This document shows positions 60,170 to 64,000 of a DNA stretch of 64,000 nt, piece after piece; within the stretch, counting starts at the first letter, position 1; the number at the start of each line of letters is the position of its first letter. The notes beneath the pieces were generated by a model, which had not been told where the DNA came from, ran no database searches, and saw nothing but the letters and a program-made list of their open reading frames with translations. The stretch lies in assembly GCF_014648195.1 (NCBI RefSeq), contig NZ_BMQQ01000001.1:257720-321719 (forward strand), read 5' to 3'. The position numbers and the translations under genes were made by a program. Origin of the DNA: Streptomyces purpureus. Lineage in GTDB: Bacteria; Actinomycetota; Actinomycetes; Streptomycetales; Streptomycetaceae.

Positions 60170-60706
60170 CTAGCGGACCCAGCCCCGGTAGCTCTTGCCC
60201 GACCCGGTGGCGCGTGCGGCCGGCTGGGCCGGTCCGCCCGGTTCCAGGGCGAGGGCCACCGCCCGTACGAGCCAGGCGTTGACCGACAGGCCCTCCTGGC
60301 CGGCGGCGTCCTCGACGCGGGCCTTGAGGGGCGCCGGGAGCCGGAAGTTGATCCGGGCCGTACCGCCCTCCTCGCCGTCCGCGGCGTGTGGCGCCACCGG
60401 TGCCACAGGTGGCGCCATCGGTGCCGCCACGTCGGGAGCGACGTCACCGGAGCCCTCCGCGGCCAGCGGAGCCGTCACCACGAATTCCGGGTCGAGCCCC
60501 CGCAGCCGTACGTCCACCGACCCCGGCGCCAGGTCACGCGTGATCTCGTTCGACGCGGCGGACAGCGCGTTGAGCAGGGTCAGCCGGGCGGCCGACTCCA
60601 GCGGCGCGGTCAGCCGCTCGGCCAGGGCGCGTGCCTCGTCCCCGCCGGCGTTCGCGGCGACCGCGAGCTCACGGCGGAGGTGATCGACGTAGGGGGTCAG
60701 GTCCAT
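60170..60706 (-). CDS. Ribbon-helix-helix (HicB/Arc-like) DNA-binding protein
   Basis: A 178-aa protein. The N-terminal part is helical (DLTPYVDHLRRELAVAANAG, LAERLTAPLESAARLTLLNA). A Pro/Ala linker (about 103-120, APMAPPVAPVAPHA) leads to a C-terminal ribbon-helix-helix domain: GTARINFRLPAPLKARVEDA, then GQEGLSVNAWLVRAVALALE (about 128-168). A tail (GSGKSYRGWVR) follows. An RHH strand usually binds short repeated boxes; a phased array of TGGCGCCA-like boxes lies directly upstream, so autoregulation is likely. Likely co-transcribed with DUF4097. Confidence 0.82.
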   Translation of the reverse strand: MDLTPYVDHLRRELAVAANAGGDEARALAERLTAPLESAARLTLLNALSAASNEITRDLAPGSVDVRLRGLDPEFVVTAPLAAEGSGDVAPDVAAPMAPPVAPVAPHAADGEEGGTARINFRLPAPLKARVEDAAGQEGLSVNAWLVRAVALALEPGGPAQPAARATGSGKSYRGWVR

Positions 60707-60717
60707 GAAGAAGATAG

Positions 60718-60830
60718 TGGCACCAAAATGGCGCCATGGCAAGCAGAAGTGGCGCCACCGGGCACCAGTTAGGTGTCAGGTGGCGCCACGCGGTGCCAGG
60801 TGGTGGCGCGGTGATGCCATGCCGGCGCCA
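60718..60830 (-). promoter_or_regulatory. Helically phased array of TGGCGCCA-like boxes
   Basis: TGGCGCCA is perfect at 60729, 60750 and 60781. Variants lie at 60718 (TGGCACCA), 60760 (GGGCACCA), 60771 (AGGTGTCA), 60791 (CGGTGCCA), 60812 (TGATGCCA) and 60823 (CGGCGCCA). Start-to-start distances are 10-11 or 21 bp throughout, so the boxes face one side of the helix. It lies just upstream of the RHH gene. Confidence 0.75.
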
Positions 60831-60875
60831 GGGCGGTCGCGCCCGGCCCACGTCCTTCGGCGGACCGCTCTCCCG

Positions 60876-62501
60876 CTACTCCCCGGCCCCCGCGCCCCGT
60901 ACGGTGTCGGCCAGCGCGGCCGGGTCCCGGGGTGGCTCGTCGCCCCGCCAGGCCACATGGCCGTCCGGGCGGACCAGCACGAAGGGCCGTTCGTAGAGCT
61001 TGGCGACCTCCCCGTCGCCACCGCCGAGCACGGTCAGCGGCACGCCGCGATCGGCGAACGCCCGCTCCACACCGGCGAGTTCACCGTGCTCCGCGAAGCG
61101 CAGCAGGACGAATCCCTGCCCGAACAGATCGAGCGTGGACGTGGTGGCGTCCCACCACGCGTGCGCGGCGCGGTAGCCCGGCTCGCTGCCGGGGCGCCAG
61201 TCGGCGTCCGGCCTGCCCTGGCGTACGGGCACGCCGGGGTCCTCGACGACGATCGGGGAGCGGTAGCGCAGCCCGAAGTGGATCTCCGGGGCGTCGAACT
61301 CCCGCTGCACGCCGCTGCTCTCCAGCCGCCCGGCCATCTCCCTGCGGGCCCGCTCACCCGCCGGCCCGTCCAGGTGGATCTCGGCCGGCACCTGCCTGCC
61401 CAGCGTGCGCTGCAAATTCAGGTTGGCCTCCTCCAGGCTCTCCACCGCGATCGGCCTGCGCTCGGTCTCGTACGTGTCGAGCAGCCCGGGCCCGGCCCAG
61501 CCGTCGACCGTGGCGGCGATCTTCCAGCCCAGGTCGGCGGCGTCGGCGATGCCGGTGTTGAGCCCGAAGCCACCCGAGGGCGACAGGGTGTGCGCGGCGT
61601 CGCCGGCCAGGAAGACGCGCCCGGCGCGGTACCGGTCGGCGACGCGGTGGGTCAGATGCCACTCGCCGTCGCTCAACACCTCCACCGGCGTGTCGAAGGC
61701 GAGCGCGTCCCCGATCAACGACAGCGCGTCCGCACGGCCGGCCGAGTCGTCGTCCACGCCGACCACCAGGTTGTACAGATCGCGGCCGTTCAGCGCGCGC
61801 AGGGGGAAGCGCAGCGTCGACGACAGCAACAGGAAGTGGACGAGCGCGGCCCGCTCCCCGAGCCGCTCCCGCAGCTCGGGGGCGCGGAAGAGGATGTTGC
61901 GGAAGACCTGCGTACGGTGGCGGGCCGGCGCGTCGATGCCGCACGCCTGCCGGACCGGGGAGGCGGCGCCGTCGCAGGCGACCAGGAACCGCGCCCGGAC
62001 CGTGCCGGCCCGGCCGGTGGCATGGTCGGTCAGGGTGGCCTCGACATGGTCCTCGCCCCGCACCACCCGGTCGACGGTGGTACGGAGCCGGAGCGGACCG
62101 TCCGGGTGGACGCCCACGGCCCGCGTCAGCACCGGGTTCAGCCAGTGCGCCGGGCATATCTGGTCCGGCTCGGGAGTGTGCGCGAAGGCCGGGCGGTCAC
62201 CGGCCGTCCCCCGGCGGTAGCGGTGCACCTCGTGGCCGCCGACCCGGGTGACCCAGGCGATGTCCAGGGGATGGCCGGCCGGCCATCCTGCGCCGCGGAC
62301 GGCGTCCGCGACACCCCAGCGGCGCAGCAGCTCCATCGAGCGCGGACCGATCGTGCTCACCTTGGGGTGCCGGACCGTTCCGTCACCGGCGTCGGCGACC
62401 ACGCAGTCGATCCCGCGATACGTCAGGTCCAGCGCCAGCGCCATCCCGACCGGGCCGCCGCCCACGATCAGCACATCGGTGAAATCATCGGAACGCGTCA
62501 T
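60876..62501 (-). CDS. FAD-dependent aromatic monooxygenase
   Basis: A 541-aa class A flavoprotein hydroxylase (PHBH fold). The dinucleotide motif is LIVGGGPVGMALALDL (about 11-26), the DG motif LVACDGAASPVRQACG (about 178-193) and the GD motif VFLAGDAAHTLSPSGGFGLN (about 305-324). A thioredoxin-like C-terminal domain (about 410-541) is as in RdmE/PgaE/OxyS-type polyketide hydroxylases. It uses NAD(P)H and O2 to hydroxylate an aromatic ring. With the methyltransferase and sugar epimerase genes beside it, a tailoring role is likely. The ATG at 62501 has AGGA-type sequence upstream. Confidence 0.9.
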   Translation of the reverse strand: MTRSDDFTDVLIVGGGPVGMALALDLTYRGIDCVVADAGDGTVRHPKVSTIGPRSMELLRRWGVADAVRGAGWPAGHPLDIAWVTRVGGHEVHRYRRGTAGDRPAFAHTPEPDQICPAHWLNPVLTRAVGVHPDGPLRLRTTVDRVVRGEDHVEATLTDHATGRAGTVRARFLVACDGAASPVRQACGIDAPARHRTQVFRNILFRAPELRERLGERAALVHFLLLSSTLRFPLRALNGRDLYNLVVGVDDDSAGRADALSLIGDALAFDTPVEVLSDGEWHLTHRVADRYRAGRVFLAGDAAHTLSPSGGFGLNTGIADAADLGWKIAATVDGWAGPGLLDTYETERRPIAVESLEEANLNLQRTLGRQVPAEIHLDGPAGERARREMAGRLESSGVQREFDAPEIHFGLRYRSPIVVEDPGVPVRQGRPDADWRPGSEPGYRAAHAWWDATTSTLDLFGQGFVLLRFAEHGELAGVERAFADRGVPLTVLGGGDGEVAKLYERPFVLVRPDGHVAWRGDEPPRDPAALADTVRGAGAGE

Positions 62502-62568
62502 GTCGTCCTAGCCTTTCCTCGATACAGGAGGCGCCGGGGCGCGGGGCCGCTCCCGGCGCCTCGGCGGC

Positions 62569-63411
62569 TCAGGGGCGTTCCGCGACGACCAGGAGGCAGC
62601 CGAAGTCGTCGGCCCCCGCCAGGTCGGACGGCCGGAAGGCGTCGTCGGAGAAGTCGAAGTTGCCCTCGTTCATCGCCGCGGGGCGCTCCTCGGCGCCTCC
62701 CAGCTTCGCCAGCTCGTCGGCGAGGCGCAGCGTGGTCTGCTCGGTGATGTCGAGGACGGCGCGCAGCCGCAGGCCGGAGCGGTGGAGCAGGGCGACGTAG
62801 TCGTCGATGTCCGCGGTGGTCGACATGAGGTCGCGGCAGAACTTGTCGATGCCGGGGTGGCGTACCTCCTTGCGCGGGTGGCGCTCGAAGATGTCGGTCA
62901 GGACGAGCCGGCCGCCGGGGGCGAGCACCCTGGCCACGTCGGTGAGCACCTGCTGCCGGTCCGGCATGTGGCAGATGGACTCCAGGGCCATGACGGCGTC
63001 GAACGAGGCGTCCGCGAAGGGGAGTTCCATCGCGTCGCCGTGCCGGAAGACGGCCCGGTCGGCGAGGCCGGCCTCGGCCGCCAGCCGGTTGGCGGTCCTG
63101 ATCTGCTCCTCGCTGATGCTGATGCCGGTGACCCGCGCGCCGGTGTGCGCCACGACCCGCAGACCGGGGCCGCCCACCCCGCAGCCCAGGTCCAGGACAT
63201 GGGACGAACGGTCCACCTTCAGCCAGTCGATGAACACATCGGTGAGCCGGTCCATCGCCTCCTCGACGGTGGCCTCGGAGTCCGGTGTGTCCCAGTAGCC
63301 GATGTGGACGTTGGTGTTGAACGTGCCGTCGTTCATCGCGCTCAGCGTCAGCCGGTCGTACAGCTCGCCGACGGCTTCCGGCACCGGCAGCGTCTGGGCG
63401 GAGTCGGTCAT
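62569..63411 (-). CDS. SAM-dependent methyltransferase (RebM/UbiE-like)
   Basis: A 280-aa enzyme. Motif I is SHVLDLGCGVGGPGLRVVAH (about 69-88), followed by GISISEEQIRTANRLA (motif II), GDAMELPFADASFDAVMALE (about 122-141) and VLAPGGRLVLTDIFERHP. The N-terminal NTNVHIGYWDTPDSEATVEE block is characteristic of small-molecule methyltransferases such as RebM and tocopherol-type enzymes. Substrate likely a sugar hydroxyl or aromatic OH of the pathway product. It is on the same strand as the epimerase and hydroxylase genes, with short gaps. Confidence 0.9.
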   Translation of the reverse strand: MTDSAQTLPVPEAVGELYDRLTLSAMNDGTFNTNVHIGYWDTPDSEATVEEAMDRLTDVFIDWLKVDRSSHVLDLGCGVGGPGLRVVAHTGARVTGISISEEQIRTANRLAAEAGLADRAVFRHGDAMELPFADASFDAVMALESICHMPDRQQVLTDVARVLAPGGRLVLTDIFERHPRKEVRHPGIDKFCRDLMSTTADIDDYVALLHRSGLRLRAVLDITEQTTLRLADELAKLGGAEERPAAMNEGNFDFSDDAFRPSDLAGADDFGCLLVVAERP

Positions 63412-63482
63412 GGCGGTGGCCTTTCGGTCGGTGGGTGCGGGAAGGGTGGCGCGGATCGGGGAACGCTTCGGGGGCATCGGGA

Positions 63483-63998
63483 TCATCGGGGGAGGGCCGG
63501 GGTGTCGGTGAGCCGCCCCCGCTCGATCTCCTGGCAGCGGTCGTACTCCGGCAGCAGGCCCCGCTCCCGTGCCTCGGCGAGCGTGGGCGCCGCACGGTCC
63601 CGCTCGGAGAGGACCGGTTCGGTGTCCCGGGGCAGAGGCAGCCCGAGAGCCGGATCGAGGACGGACAGGGCGAGTTCGTGCTCGGCCACATAGCTCTCGG
63701 AGAGCAGGTACGCCATGACGGTGTCGTCCTCGAGCGCCACGAACGCGTGGCCCACTCCCACGGGGAGATAGGTGGCACGGTGGTCCCGCTGGTCCATCAG
63801 CACCGAGTCCCACCGGCCGAACGTCGGCGAGCCGGCCCTGATGTCGACCACGACGTCCAAGGCCTTCCCGCGGGCGCAGTAGACGTACTTCGCGGTCCCG
63901 GGCGGCGTCACGGTGTAGTGGATTCCCCGGACCACCCCGCGCCGGGACACGCTGTGGTTGGTCTGCGCGACGCGGAAGAGCGGGGCGCCGTGCGCCTC
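63483..63998 (-). CDS. dTDP-4-keto-6-deoxyhexose 3,5-epimerase (5' end outside window)
   Basis: 171 C-terminal codons of an RmlC-family cupin; the frame continues past the window end. The first residues seen are APLFRVAQTNHSVSRRGVVR, then GIHYTVTPPGTAKYVYCARG with the catalytic His. VVVDIRAGSPTFGRW and PVGVGHAFVALEDDTVMAYL follow, and the tyrosine region ESYVAEHELALSVLDPALGL. It epimerises an activated deoxysugar for glycosylation of a natural product; a 3- or 5-specific activity is possible. It marks a sugar cassette beyond the right edge. Confidence 0.93.
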   Translation of the reverse strand, partial: EAHGAPLFRVAQTNHSVSRRGVVRGIHYTVTPPGTAKYVYCARGKALDVVVDIRAGSPTFGRWDSVLMDQRDHRATYLPVGVGHAFVALEDDTVMAYLLSESYVAEHELALSVLDPALGLPLPRDTEPVLSERDRAAPTLAEARERGLLPEYDRCQEIERGRLTDTPALPR

Positions 63999-64000
63999 GG

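Noticed and set aside
60389..60426. TGGCGCCA boxes in the RHH coding sequence as a separate regulatory feature
   Set aside because: Encodes a Pro/Ala linker where such codons are expected; listed as an observation only, not annotated as a site.

Overview
This 64 kb window is chromosomal DNA of a Streptomyces species or very close relative. GC content is very high, coding frames are strongly GC3-biased, and GTG and TTG starts are common. The gene content is typical: a melC2-type tyrosinase, ergothioneine genes, SpoIIE-type phosphatases, DUF1876 and DUF3040 proteins, CYP-ferredoxin pairs and the edge of a secondary-metabolite cluster. No rRNA, tRNA or CRISPR array is visible.

Layout. 1-10.9 kb holds the 3' end of a tyrosinase gene, a flavin monooxygenase, an HAD phosphatase, dodecin, an orphan sugar-binding lipoprotein behind a DasR-like palindrome, an ornithine-lipid acyltransferase pair (OlsB/OlsA), the egtABCD ergothioneine operon and a bacterial-type poly(ADP-ribose) glycohydrolase. 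11-27.5 kb is a mixed housekeeping and catabolic stretch: an enolase-superfamily enzyme, a LacI regulator, a thiolase, thioredoxin, a disulfide oxidoreductase, a CYP152 peroxygenase, 3-hydroxyisobutyryl-CoA hydrolase, a methyltransferase, a GNAT protein, hydrolases, a phosphoribosyltransferase-hydrolase fusion, an HAD-IIA phosphatase, a TPR protein and pirin. Tandem repeats that echo gene 3' ends occur here.

27.47-32.52 kb is a roughly 5 kb accessory island. It is bracketed by 51-bp direct repeats (49/51 identical) of the 3' end of the pirin gene. It carries an IS701-type transposase relic, an MDR oxidoreductase/HxlR divergent pair, a DUF2785 protein, a TetR operon with a leaderless promoter and a truncated HEAT-repeat gene. 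The right edge truncates the last gene of the antiporter operon next to it. 32.6-42.8 kb is membrane and ion physiology: a KhtT/KhtU-like regulator-antiporter pair, BrkB, GH15 glucoamylase/trehalase, a double TrkA-N protein, small membrane proteins, MarR and a PP2C phosphatase.

43.1-49.1 kb is the least explained locus. A 155-aa helical protein and a 747-aa protein with an N-terminal WXG-like helical hairpin are followed by a 23-codon relic ORF and three membrane-anchored extracytoplasmic proteins. These three share a four-cysteine module that appears once, twice and twice. The genes are tightly spaced or overlapping and end at a strong hairpin, so they look like one operon, possibly linked to type VII secretion. 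A second KhtT/KhtU-like pair and a PAS-PAS-GAF-PP2C phosphatase follow.

53-64 kb, all on the minus strand, is efflux and biosynthesis: an MMPL transporter, a P450 with its 3Fe-4S ferredoxin, a DrrAB-like ABC exporter behind tandem operators, a DUF4097 protein, a ribbon-helix-helix protein preceded by a helically phased array of TGGCGCCA-like boxes, an aromatic FAD monooxygenase, a methyltransferase and a truncated dTDP-sugar 3,5-epimerase. The last three suggest the edge of a glycosylated aromatic or polyketide cluster that continues past the window.
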